NCBI GenBank assembly: GCA_903826775.1
Contig: CAIKFU010000105.1
Coordinates: 1 to 36,902, forward strand
Source: an uncultured beta proteobacterium
Lineage (GTDB): Bacteria; Pseudomonadota; Gammaproteobacteria; Burkholderiales; Burkholderiaceae
Length of the DNA stretch: 36,902 nucleotides
Direction: 5' to 3'
Shown here: one piece after another, positions 8,948 through 16,592 of the stretch
How the letters are laid out: every line of letters starts with the position of its first letter
Position numbering within the stretch: the first letter of the stretch is position 1
The notes under the pieces: generated by a model
Told to the model about the DNA's origin: nothing
Databases searched by the model: none
The model's input: only the letters and a program-made list of their open reading frames with translations
Position numbers and translations under genes: made by a program

Positions 8948-10794
8948 AACGCATTGAATCTATAAATGACTTTGTTATCAAATTTGCAAACGTAAATGGA
9001 TCCGGGTCGGCTTCTGCAAACGAATTGTTTGCAAAAGCAATTTTGAGAATGGGGGTCCCTGTTAGCCCTCGGAATATTTTTCCAAGCAACATTCAGGGAA
9101 TGCCAACTTGGTATGAGGCTAGAGTTTGTGAAAAAGGCTACTTGGGTCGACGTGGCGGTGTAGATATGATGGTAGCGATGAATCCCCAGACTTGGGATAC
9201 CGACATTGCTGAAATTGAACCGGGTGGATATCTTTTCTATGACTCAACACGATCTATTCCAGAGTCACAATTTCGCAATGATATCCATACCATTGGGGTG
9301 CCATTAACTGAAATTAGCAATAGCGCCTATACGGAACCGCGCCAACGTCAGTTGTTTAAAAATATTATTTATGTTGGCGCATTGTCTGCATTATTAAATG
9401 TCGATAGCGCAGTATTTGAAAAGTTGTTCTCAGAGCAGTATAGGGGTAAAGAGGCTCTACTTGACTCGAATATTAAAGCCTTTCATCTTGGATACGACTA
9501 TGTCCAAAAGCACCTTGACTACCCATTAGGAATTCAGGTTCGCAAGGCGGATAAGGTAGGCGATCAGATTTTTACGGATGGAAATAGCGCAGCTGCCTTA
9601 GGGTGTGTGTACGGCGGCGCAACGGTTGCTGCCTGGTATCCGATTACGCCTTCATCTTCTGTCCCTGAGGCGTTTCAGAAATATTGTCAAAAATACCGCA
9701 TAGATCCAGAAACCGGCATGGACCGATATGCAATCGTGCAAGCCGAGGATGAATTGGCTTCGATAGGCATGGTAATCGGCGCAGGTTGGAATGGAGCACG
9801 GGCATTTACTGCAACTTCAGGCCCTGGAATTTCATTGATGACGGAATTTATCGGGCTTGCATATTTTGCCGAAATTCCAGTAACCATTATTAATGTTCAG
9901 CGTGGCGGACCGTCTACAGGAATGCCTACTCGAACCCAGCAATCGGATTTGCTGGCCTGTGCTTATGCCTCTCACGGGGACACTAAGCATGTATTGTTAT
10001 TTCCGGAGGATCCTTATGAGTGCTTCGAGCATTCAGCTAAGGCGTTGGATTTGGCTGAAAGATTGCAAACGCCAATCTTTGTCATGACCGATTTGGATAT
10101 TGGCATGAATCAACGATTGTCGAAGCCTTTTGTTTGGGAAGCAGGGCGAGATTACGATCGTGGAAAAGTGATGACTGCTGAACAATTGGAGGCTGGAAAA
10201 GATTTCGGTAGGTATAAGGATGTAGACGGGGATGGTATTCCTTGGCGAACATTGCCTGGGACACACCCCACTAAAGGGAGCTTCTTTACTCGTGGAACTA
10301 CTCGTGATCCATATGCCCGGTATTCTGAAAAAGGGGTTGACTATATTTACAACATGGAAAGGTTGCTACGCAAGTTTGAGACAGCTGCTTCCCTTGTTCC
10401 ACAACCCATTTTTCGCAAGGCCAATAAACCAACGAAACTTGGAGTAATTTATTTTGGATCTACTAGTCCAGCGATGGCTGAGGCCTTGGATGTTTTATCG
10501 GAAGAAAAAGTGGAGTTAGATGCATTGAGGCTTTGTGCATTTCCATTTCCTAAGTCGGTCAGCGAGTTTATTAGCAAACACGAGAAGGTTTATGTAGTTG
10601 AGCAAAATCGAGATGCTCAGATGCACACCCTTTTATCAACGGAGTTGAAAATTGATCCGGCAAGACTGATAAAAGTGCTTCATTACGACGGCACTCCGAT
10701 TACCGCCAGATTCATAGCGGATCAGATTTTGAAAGATTTAAAAGATGGCACTACAAATACAACTAGTTCCGGTAAGCATAAGGAGGTCGCATGA
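8944..10794 (+). CDS. korA: 2-oxoacid:acceptor oxidoreductase, fused gamma-alpha subunit
   Basis: A 616-residue subunit in which an N-terminal gamma domain (about residues 1-190, starting NGSGSASANELFAKAILRMG) is fused to the alpha pyrimidine-binding domain (from about residue 205: DGNSAAALGCVYGG). Hallmarks are WYPITPSSSVPEAF (substrate carboxylate binding), ATSGPGISLM and QRGGPSTGMPTRTQQSDL. With KorB it catalyses thiamine-diphosphate-dependent, CoA-dependent oxidative decarboxylation of a 2-oxoacid, or the reverse. 2-Oxoglutarate is favoured because of the KorC partner, but indolepyruvate or branched-chain 2-oxoacids cannot be excluded from sequence alone. ATGA overlaps join it to korC and korB, implying translational coupling. 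Such enzymes are oxygen-sensitive, which fits the FNR box upstream of the operon. Confidence 0.9.
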   Translation: MKRIESINDFVIKFANVNGSGSASANELFAKAILRMGVPVSPRNIFPSNIQGMPTWYEARVCEKGYLGRRGGVDMMVAMNPQTWDTDIAEIEPGGYLFYDSTRSIPESQFRNDIHTIGVPLTEISNSAYTEPRQRQLFKNIIYVGALSALLNVDSAVFEKLFSEQYRGKEALLDSNIKAFHLGYDYVQKHLDYPLGIQVRKADKVGDQIFTDGNSAAALGCVYGGATVAAWYPITPSSSVPEAFQKYCQKYRIDPETGMDRYAIVQAEDELASIGMVIGAGWNGARAFTATSGPGISLMTEFIGLAYFAEIPVTIINVQRGGPSTGMPTRTQQSDLLACAYASHGDTKHVLLFPEDPYECFEHSAKALDLAERLQTPIFVMTDLDIGMNQRLSKPFVWEAGRDYDRGKVMTAEQLEAGKDFGRYKDVDGDGIPWRTLPGTHPTKGSFFTRGTTRDPYARYSEKGVDYIYNMERLLRKFETAASLVPQPIFRKANKPTKLGVIYFGSTSPAMAEALDVLSEEKVELDALRLCAFPFPKSVSEFISKHEKVYVVEQNRDAQMHTLLSTELKIDPARLIKVLHYDGTPITARFIADQILKDLKDGTTNTTSSGKHKEVA

Positions 10795-11846
10795 CCTATA
10801 TCAATAAGCCTAGCTTACATCATCCAACACTGACTACGAATAAGGTCGGTTATACCCGCCGCGATTATGAAGGGCGGATCTCCACTTTGTGTGCAGGATG
10901 TGGTCACGACTCCATTTCAGCAGCAATCGTTCAAGCTTGCTGGGAAATGGATATAGAACCTCATCGGGTTGCAAAACTTTCCGGTATTGGATGCAGCTCT
11001 AAGACGCCCGATTACTTTTTAGGGGCATCGCATGGTTTTAATACTGTTCATGGACGTATGCCATCCGTGCTAACGGGTGCGAATTTAGCTAACCGAGATT
11101 TGCTGTATCTCGGTATTTCTGGGGATGGGGATTCAGCATCTATTGGCTTGGGACAGTTTGCAAATGCCATGCGCAGAGGTGTTCGCATGGCCTATATTGT
11201 TGAAAATAATGGTGTATACGGCCTTACAAAGGGGCAGTTTTCTGCTACAGCAGATCGAGGCTCTAAAAGCAAAAAAGGGGTTGTGAATAACGATAGCCCA
11301 GTCGATTTGGTTGGGTTGGCTCTGCAATTAGGCGCGACTTATGTTGCTCGAAGTTTTTCGGGTGACAAGGAGCAGCTGGTTCCGCTTATTAAAGGGGCAA
11401 TTGGTCACGGTGGCGCAGCTTTTATTGATGTCATTAGCCCATGTGTAACCTTCAATAATCATGGTGGCAGCACGAAAAGCTATGACTATGTTCGGCAGCA
11501 CAATGAGGCGGTAAGTCGTATTGATTTCATCCCTCAGCATCAAGAAATTACAACTCAATATGGTCCTGGTGAAGTTGTAGAAGTTCGTCAGCATGATGGC
11601 ACATATTTACGTTTACGCAAATTGCACAGCGATTACGACCCGACTAACCGTTATGCTGCTTTAAGTTACATAAATGAACATCAAGAGCGCGGTGAGGTAG
11701 TGACGGGTTTGCTCTATCTCGACCCATTGGCAACGGATATGCATGCAGCGCTGAATACCTGCGAGGTGCCGTTGAACTCCTTTGGTGTTGCTGAGTTGTG
11801 TCCCGGTTCAGATGCGTTAGTAAAAATTAATGCAGGACTACGGTAA
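10791..11846 (+). CDS. korB: 2-oxoacid:acceptor oxidoreductase, beta (thiamine diphosphate) subunit
   Basis: A 351-residue catalytic subunit carrying the thiamine diphosphate motif GDGDSASIG followed by ENNGVYGLTKGQ. The cysteines expected to hold the proximal 4Fe-4S cluster are Cys34 and Cys37 (LCAGCGHDS), Cys68 (GIGCSSKTP) and a later one in ISPCVTFNNH. The glycine-rich HGRMPSVLTGANLAN segment is also typical. It forms the active heterodimer with KorA and delivers electrons to the KorC flavin/Fe-S subunit. Its start overlaps the korA stop by 4 bp. Length is in the usual range for fused-alpha systems. Confidence 0.92.
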   Translation: MTYINKPSLHHPTLTTNKVGYTRRDYEGRISTLCAGCGHDSISAAIVQACWEMDIEPHRVAKLSGIGCSSKTPDYFLGASHGFNTVHGRMPSVLTGANLANRDLLYLGISGDGDSASIGLGQFANAMRRGVRMAYIVENNGVYGLTKGQFSATADRGSKSKKGVVNNDSPVDLVGLALQLGATYVARSFSGDKEQLVPLIKGAIGHGGAAFIDVISPCVTFNNHGGSTKSYDYVRQHNEAVSRIDFIPQHQEITTQYGPGEVVEVRQHDGTYLRLRKLHSDYDPTNRYAALSYINEHQERGEVVTGLLYLDPLATDMHAALNTCEVPLNSFGVAELCPGSDALVKINAGLR

Positions 11847-11869
11847 TTTTTGATTTATAGGGGGTCTTA

Positions 11870-12310
11870 ATGAGTGAGCGTACTGTTTCTCAAACAATTA
11901 CACGGAGAAATCTGGTTAGTCTGCCCGCACATGCGACCGTTTTGGAGGCCGCTCGAATCATGACAAAGGCAAACTGCGGTAGCGTCTTGGTAATGAATCC
12001 GAACGGAGCTTTGGAAGGTATAGTAACCGAGCGGGATTTGATGACGCGTGTGCTTGCTAAAGCCTTAAGCCCCGATAAAACGGTTTTATCTGATGTGATG
12101 ACGCCTCATCCGCATTGCGTAACACCTGAAGTAACGGTATCTAACGCCGTTTTAATTATGATTGAAAGAGGATTTAGGCATTTGCCGATTGCATCGGTCG
12201 ATGGGAAAATATTAGGCGTCTTTTCTGTTCGAGACGCATTACCTAGAGAGATTGGAAATGCCGTTAGCTTTGCTGAATTTCATGAGCAGATTAACGATCC
12301 ATTGGCTTAA
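11870..12310 (+). CDS. tandem CBS-domain protein
   Basis: A 146-residue soluble protein made of one pair of CBS domains (a Bateman module). The first is about residues 8-65 (LVSLPAHATVLEAARIMTKANCGSV... GIVTERDLMTRVL), the second about 75-130 (DVMTPHPHCVTPEVTVSNAVLIM... GVFSVRDALP). Such modules bind adenosine nucleotides and regulate enzymes or transporters by energy charge. It follows korB by 23 bp with an AGGGGGT site before the ATG, so it is probably cotranscribed with kor. A regulatory role on the oxidoreductase is possible but inferred from position only. Confidence 0.9.
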   Translation: MSERTVSQTITRRNLVSLPAHATVLEAARIMTKANCGSVLVMNPNGALEGIVTERDLMTRVLAKALSPDKTVLSDVMTPHPHCVTPEVTVSNAVLIMIERGFRHLPIASVDGKILGVFSVRDALPREIGNAVSFAEFHEQINDPLA

Positions 12311-12351
12311 ATAACCCAACTTACTTCATTTAAAAAACAAGAGAGATAACG

Positions 12352-12588
12352 ATGCAATCGAAAACAGCAAAAAATGAACCTTATCCGGTTGAGGTGGAAG
12401 CTGGTAAATCCTATTATTGGTGTTCTTGTGGGTTAAGCAAAACACAGCCGCTTTGCGATGGGATGCATAAGGTAACCGATTGTGAGCCGGTTGAATATAC
12501 GGCAACTGAAAATACAACTGTTTATTTTTGCGGCTGCAAGCAGACAGAGCACGTACCTCTTTGTGATGGAACGCATAATAAGCTGTAA
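12352..12588 (+). CDS. small tandem CDGSH-type iron-sulfur protein
   Basis: A 78-residue protein with two CDGSH iron-sulfur motifs: Cys24-x-Cys26-x8-Cys35-DGMHis39 and Cys60-x-Cys62-x8-Cys71-DGTHis75. Each would hold a 2Fe-2S cluster with three Cys and one His ligand, the mitoNEET-type redox-active, pH-labile site. It sits 41 bp after the CBS gene with AAGAGAGAT before the ATG, so it is probably the last gene of the kor operon. A role in electron transfer or Fe-S supply for KorCAB is an inference. The bacterial family is otherwise poorly characterised. Confidence 0.9.
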   Translation: MQSKTAKNEPYPVEVEAGKSYYWCSCGLSKTQPLCDGMHKVTDCEPVEYTATENTTVYFCGCKQTEHVPLCDGTHNKL

Positions 12589-12830
12589 TTTTTTTAGATT
12601 CGCTTGATTTGGCGGGATGAACATAGAATCTTATTCCCATTGATTGAGTCATTAAAGGCTATTCAGTTTCGCTATTCCCCGGTATTAGTGAAGCGAAGTT
12701 ACGCGCTTATTTGGATTGAATAATAAATGGCAATCAACCCGACGATCTGATAAGAATATCTTTATATTTCCCACTGAAATGCATCAAGCAAGAGCGGCAA
12801 TTTTTTTTAAATTAATTGAAAAGAATGAAA

Positions 12831-12859
12831 TTGCATCTGATCGAAGTAATATTTATAGC
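12831..12859 (+). promoter_or_regulatory. possible promoter immediately before the first Bug gene
   Basis: TTGCAT (12831-12836) and TATAGC (12854-12859) have a 17-nt spacer. The predicted start of transcription falls within a few bases of the ATG at 12868, which also lacks a ribosome binding site, so a leaderless mRNA is possible. It could equally be chance in AT-rich DNA. Confidence 0.3.
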
Positions 12860-12867
12860 GATTAAGC

Positions 12868-13866
12868 ATGAACGCAATAGTTAAAGTGGTGCGCTTTTTC
12901 AATAAGGATATTCGTCTAGCTACATTCATTTTCTTAATGGTGAGTAGCTTTTCTATAGCCGCTCAAAATTGGCCTAGCAGGGTAGTAACCATTGTGGTGC
13001 CATTTCCTAGTGGCGGAACAACGGATATCCTTGCTAGAGCAATTGCCAACAAGCTTTCGCCAGCCTTAGGACAGCCAGTTGTAATCGACTATAAGCCTGG
13101 TGCTGGTGCGACATTGGGCGCTGCGATTGTTGCCAAAGCAGCGCCAGATGGATATACCTTATTAATGGGTGCAATTCATCACACGATTGCGACAAACGTT
13201 TATAGAAATTTACCGTATGATTTCCAAAAAGATTTTTCACCTATAACTGTTGTTGCCTCCGTCCCGAATGTTTTGGTGGTTAACTCTAAATCGCCTTTTA
13301 ATTCAGTCAAAGATCTCGTATCGGCAGCGAAAAATTCCCCAAATAAATATACCTACGGGTCAAATGGAAATGGCACCTCTCAGCATTTAATCGCAACTCA
13401 ATTTCAAATGCTTACGGGAACCGAGTTTTTGCATGTACCTTATAAAGGAAGCGCGCCATTGATTACTGATTTACTAAGTGGTCAGGTTGATATGTCGTTT
13501 GATGCGGTTTCAAATGTCATTCAGCATATCAATAGCGGAAGCCTTAGACCATTGGTGGTGATATCCCCTAAAAGATCGTTCGTATTGCCTGCCACGCCGA
13601 TTTTGGCTGAAATAGGCTACCCTCCAAATTTGAACATTGTTACCTGGTTCGGGTTGTTGGCTCCAGCAGGAACCCCCAAATACATAGTTTCAAAATTAAA
13701 TTCAGAGGTTGTCAAGATTACCAATAGTCCCGAGTTCAGGAAACAAATGCAAGATATTGGAGCTGAACCCGTTGGGAATTCATCAGAGGAAATGACGCGA
13801 CAGATTAAAGAAGAAACGGATCGGTTTAGTGTATTGATTAAAGAGGGCCACGTAACCATTCAGTAA
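12868..13866 (+). CDS. Bug-family (TctC-like) tripartite tricarboxylate transporter receptor
   Basis: A 332-residue periplasmic solute receptor of the Bug/TctC family, with an N-terminal membrane/signal segment (FIFLMVSSFSIAAQ) and the mature start WPSRVVTIVVPFPSGGTTDILAR. Family hallmarks include PGAGATLGAAIVAKAAPDGYTLLMG, YDFQKDFSPI, HVPYKGSAPLITDLLSGQVDM and FGLLAPAGTPKYIVSKLN. Bug proteins bind carboxylates, amino acids or nicotinate and pass them to TctAB-type permeases, or act as sensors. No tctA or tctB is nearby. The gene is isolated, with 279 bp upstream and 171 bp downstream. The ATG lacks a clear ribosome binding site; the exact start is uncertain within the signal-peptide region. 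Confidence 0.9.
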   Translation: MNAIVKVVRFFNKDIRLATFIFLMVSSFSIAAQNWPSRVVTIVVPFPSGGTTDILARAIANKLSPALGQPVVIDYKPGAGATLGAAIVAKAAPDGYTLLMGAIHHTIATNVYRNLPYDFQKDFSPITVVASVPNVLVVNSKSPFNSVKDLVSAAKNSPNKYTYGSNGNGTSQHLIATQFQMLTGTEFLHVPYKGSAPLITDLLSGQVDMSFDAVSNVIQHINSGSLRPLVVISPKRSFVLPATPILAEIGYPPNLNIVTWFGLLAPAGTPKYIVSKLNSEVVKITNSPEFRKQMQDIGAEPVGNSSEEMTRQIKEETDRFSVLIKEGHVTIQ

Positions 13867-13954
13867 GCTTGGATTGAACTTCCCTTTTTCTTCGAAGGCG
13901 TTATTTACCCAGTTTGCAGCGGTATTCAGCAATATTTATCGCTTTGAGTGATAC

Positions 13955-13982
13955 TTGGCTTTTAATCCAATACCAATATTCT
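13955..13982 (+). promoter_or_regulatory. candidate promoter of the MFS-hydrolase pair
   Basis: TTGGCT (13955-13960) and TATTCT (13977-13982) are separated by 16 nt, about 55 bp upstream of the TTG start at 14038. Judged by eye. Confidence 0.4.
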
Positions 13983-14037
13983 CGATGTCTCATAAAAAAT
14001 GCATGGCCAATCACCATTACGTTCCCAAAGGTAAACA

Positions 14038-15309
14038 TTGAGTCAAGCAAGTGTATTTAACGGCTCCTCGGCCGATGTAAAAAAAGAGAAACTGTTTTTA
14101 CTGGCCCTTTCAGGGATTCAGTTCACCCACATCCTTGATTTCATGATCATGATGCCCCTAGGGCCGCAATTCATTCGCCTGTTGAATATCAATACCCACC
14201 AGTTCGGCCTATTGCTTTCCTCATATACTTTTGCAGCAGCAATTTCCGGCTTATTGGCAACGTTTTATATCGATCGATTTGAGCGGCGAAAACTGCTGCT
14301 GGTATTTTATGCATTATTTGCAATTGCAACTTTGGCCTGCGGGCTTGCCCCAAGTTATGAAACCCTATTTATAGCCCGGGCGCTTGCAGGGTGCTTTGGG
14401 GGGATCATGGGTTCAATGGTCCAGACAATCGTGGCCGATGCGATTCCCTTTGAGAGGCGTGGTAAGGCGTTGGGTACGGTGATGGCTGCATTTTCAGTGT
14501 CGACGGTGGCCGGCGTCCCCTTAAGTTTGTTTTTGGCCAATCATTTGCCGGTATTGAATTGGCGTGCTCCTTTCCTGTTTATTGCGATCGTTTCAACAGC
14601 CATCCTATTGCTTGGGTATCGGTATATTCCAACAATATCGGGGCATCTGGGAAACGTCAATCCAGATGGGCGGTTCAAGCAGGTGTATCGAGTATTCATC
14701 GAACCCAAAAATATCACGGCCTATATTTTTGTCGCATTGATTATGATCTCCGGATTTTCCGTTATTCCCTATATTGCCCTCTACCTTACCGCCAATGTCG
14801 GGATCGCCGATTCGTACATTTCGTTGATCTACCTATGCGGGGGGCTGGCGACACTCTTTAGCTCCAGGTTCATCGGCCATTGGGCGGACCGATACGGCAA
14901 AGTCCGCGTGTTTCGGATCTTGGCGATCGCCGGATTGATTCCGATTCTCACGACAACGAATATGGCGCCGATTCCATTGTGGCTGGTATTGCTGAATTCA
15001 ACTTTGTTTTTCGTCTTGATCTCCGGGAGGATGATTCCGGCAATGGCCATGGTCAGTCAAGTGGTCGATTCGAAAATTCGCGGCACCTTCATGAGTCTGA
15101 TCGGTTCTACGCAGATGCTAGCCTCTGGAATTGCCTCGGTTGTAGCGGGGATGGTAATTTCCAAAACCCCCACGGGTCAAATCCTGCATTACGAGATCGT
15201 CGGCTACGGGGCGGCCATATGCGGTTTGTTAACATGCTGGATAGTAGGGTACATTCATTCTCGAGACATGCTCGCAACCCCTCAGCACCACCTGGAGATT
15301 TTGGAGTAG
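14038..15309 (+). CDS. MFS transporter (DHA1-type, drug/sugar efflux-like)
   Basis: A 423-residue inner-membrane carrier of the major facilitator superfamily with about 12 hydrophobic segments. The 2-3 loop signature appears as YIDRFERRKLLL, the motif-C region as FSVSTVAGVPLSLFLAN, and a second-half copy as GHWADRYGKVRVFR. IQFTHILDFMIMMPLGPQF at the first helix is typical of AraJ/YdhP-like proton antiporters. The start is TTG at 14038 with AAAGG 6 nt upstream; the first ATG lies deep in helix 1. It is followed after 38 bp by the dienelactone hydrolase gene, probably in one transcript. GC content is clearly above that of the flanking genes from about 14600 onward. The substrate cannot be inferred. 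Confidence 0.9.
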   Translation: MSQASVFNGSSADVKKEKLFLLALSGIQFTHILDFMIMMPLGPQFIRLLNINTHQFGLLLSSYTFAAAISGLLATFYIDRFERRKLLLVFYALFAIATLACGLAPSYETLFIARALAGCFGGIMGSMVQTIVADAIPFERRGKALGTVMAAFSVSTVAGVPLSLFLANHLPVLNWRAPFLFIAIVSTAILLLGYRYIPTISGHLGNVNPDGRFKQVYRVFIEPKNITAYIFVALIMISGFSVIPYIALYLTANVGIADSYISLIYLCGGLATLFSSRFIGHWADRYGKVRVFRILAIAGLIPILTTTNMAPIPLWLVLLNSTLFFVLISGRMIPAMAMVSQVVDSKIRGTFMSLIGSTQMLASGIASVVAGMVISKTPTGQILHYEIVGYGAAICGLLTCWIVGYIHSRDMLATPQHHLEILE

Positions 15310-15347
15310 CGACTGCAACATCCACACTATTTATGGGAGTCATCAAT

Positions 15348-16037
15348 ATGGGTCAATTAATCGGCTATCGGCGGCCGGATTCCGAGACGGTAAACGGATA
15401 TCTCGCTGAGCCAAAAAATGCCAAGAATGCTCCGGGCATCGTGGTCATCCAGGAATGGTGGGGGCTCACCGATCAAATTAAAGGCGTGGCCGATCGGTTT
15501 GCTAATGCCGGTTACCGGGCTCTAGTGCCGGATTTATACCGAGGGAAGATCGCCATCGAGGCAAATGAAGCGGAGCACCTCATGAGCGATTTGAATTTTG
15601 GCGATGCGGCGGGACAGGATATCCGTGGAGCGGTGCAGTATTTGAAATCCTCCGGCAGCAATACGGTGGGTGTTACGGGATTTTGCATGGGGGGTGCGTT
15701 AACGTTATTGTCTGCCGTTCACGTTCCGGAGCTGGATGCAAGCGTCATTTGGTACGGATACCCTCCATTGGAGTATGTCGACGCAGACAAGATTGACAAA
15801 CCCATCATGGGCCATTGGGGGTTGCTCGATACGGCATTCCCAATCGCCGGCGTTGACCGGTTGGAGGGAGCATTGAACGCCGCTGGAAAGTCCTTTGAAT
15901 TTTTTCGTTACGATGCCAAGCACGCATTTGCAAACGAGGAGTCCAATTCCAGAAATTTACCCTTTTTACAATATTCACCGGTTGCGGCAAATCTGGCATG
16001 GGAAAGAACCATGGAATTTTTTAAAAATACCCTTTAA
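15348..16037 (+). CDS. dienelactone hydrolase family protein
   Basis: A 229-residue alpha/beta hydrolase of the dienelactone hydrolase family. The Cys nucleophile lies in GFCMGG (Cys113), with Glu36 in IQEWWGL, probable catalytic Asp161 and His192 in DAKHAFANE; this is the expected triad with the gating Glu36. The family opens unsaturated lactones or cleaves esters in the cytoplasm. The frame is open far upstream inside the MFS gene, but homology begins at the ATG at 15348, which has GGGAG 8 nt upstream; the in-frame ATG at 15333 overlaps that site and is less likely. It shares the GC-rich composition of the MFS gene and probably its transcript. The substrate may be aromatic-derived but this is not shown. 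Confidence 0.92.
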   Translation: MGQLIGYRRPDSETVNGYLAEPKNAKNAPGIVVIQEWWGLTDQIKGVADRFANAGYRALVPDLYRGKIAIEANEAEHLMSDLNFGDAAGQDIRGAVQYLKSSGSNTVGVTGFCMGGALTLLSAVHVPELDASVIWYGYPPLEYVDADKIDKPIMGHWGLLDTAFPIAGVDRLEGALNAAGKSFEFFRYDAKHAFANEESNSRNLPFLQYSPVAANLAWERTMEFFKNTL

Positions 16038-16048
16038 ATGCCAATGCA

Positions 16049-16573
16049 ATGAAATACCAATTTCATGATGGGGGTAGGGCGATGGCGGGATTTAAGGGTG
16101 AGGCGGGAGATTGCGTAGTTCGAGCAATCGCCATTGCTGCGGAGTTGCCATACATTGAGGTTTACAAGGCGCTTGAGTGTGCCAATGCCACTTATGCGGC
16201 ATCTAGGAACGATCGGTTGGCTAAGTCAATATCCCACAGAGGATCCTCACCGCGAAATGGCAACCATCGCAAGGCATTCCACGATTACATCTTAAGTCTT
16301 GGATTCCAATGGGTGCCGACAATGCAAGTTGGCAGCGGTTGTCAGGTGCACCTTAGGGCGGGTGAAATTCCCAATGGCAAAGTCATTGCGAGGGTTTCCA
16401 AGCACACCACAGCCATTATTAATGGCGTGATACTGGATACGCACAACCCGGCGAGAAATGGAACTCGATGCGTCTATGGCTACTATATCAAGGATGAATT
16501 GGGTGCGAAGAATTCTGGAAAAAAAAGGTCGTTGGCCGGTGCCCTTACCGGAATTTTAAAATTCTTTATGTGA
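16049..16573 (+). CDS. small papain/C39-like protein of unknown function
   Basis: A 174-residue soluble protein with a likely cysteine-protease-fold arrangement: Cys22 in GDCVVRAIAIA, His119 in SKHTTAI and Asp130 (or Asn133) in ILDTHNP, in the Cys-His-Asp order of papain-like enzymes. Other noticeable segments are YQFHDGGRAMAGFKG, SSPRNGNHRK and MQVGSGCQVHLR. No signal peptide is seen. The start at 16049 has no good ribosome site; the ATG at 16082 follows a G-rich stretch but would drop the HDGGRA segment that seems part of the fold. It begins 11 bp after the hydrolase stop and may be cotranscribed. Proteolytic activity is not demonstrated by the sequence; transglutaminase or amidase roles are also possible. 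Confidence 0.7.
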   Translation: MKYQFHDGGRAMAGFKGEAGDCVVRAIAIAAELPYIEVYKALECANATYAASRNDRLAKSISHRGSSPRNGNHRKAFHDYILSLGFQWVPTMQVGSGCQVHLRAGEIPNGKVIARVSKHTTAIINGVILDTHNPARNGTRCVYGYYIKDELGAKNSGKKRSLAGALTGILKFFM

Positions 16574-16592
16574 TTTTGCAGGCCAAAATAGA

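Noticed and set aside
14880..15347. Long N-terminal extension of the dienelactone hydrolase frame
   Set aside because: This part overlaps the MFS gene in another frame and has low-complexity, non-homologous sequence; the hydrolase begins at 15348.
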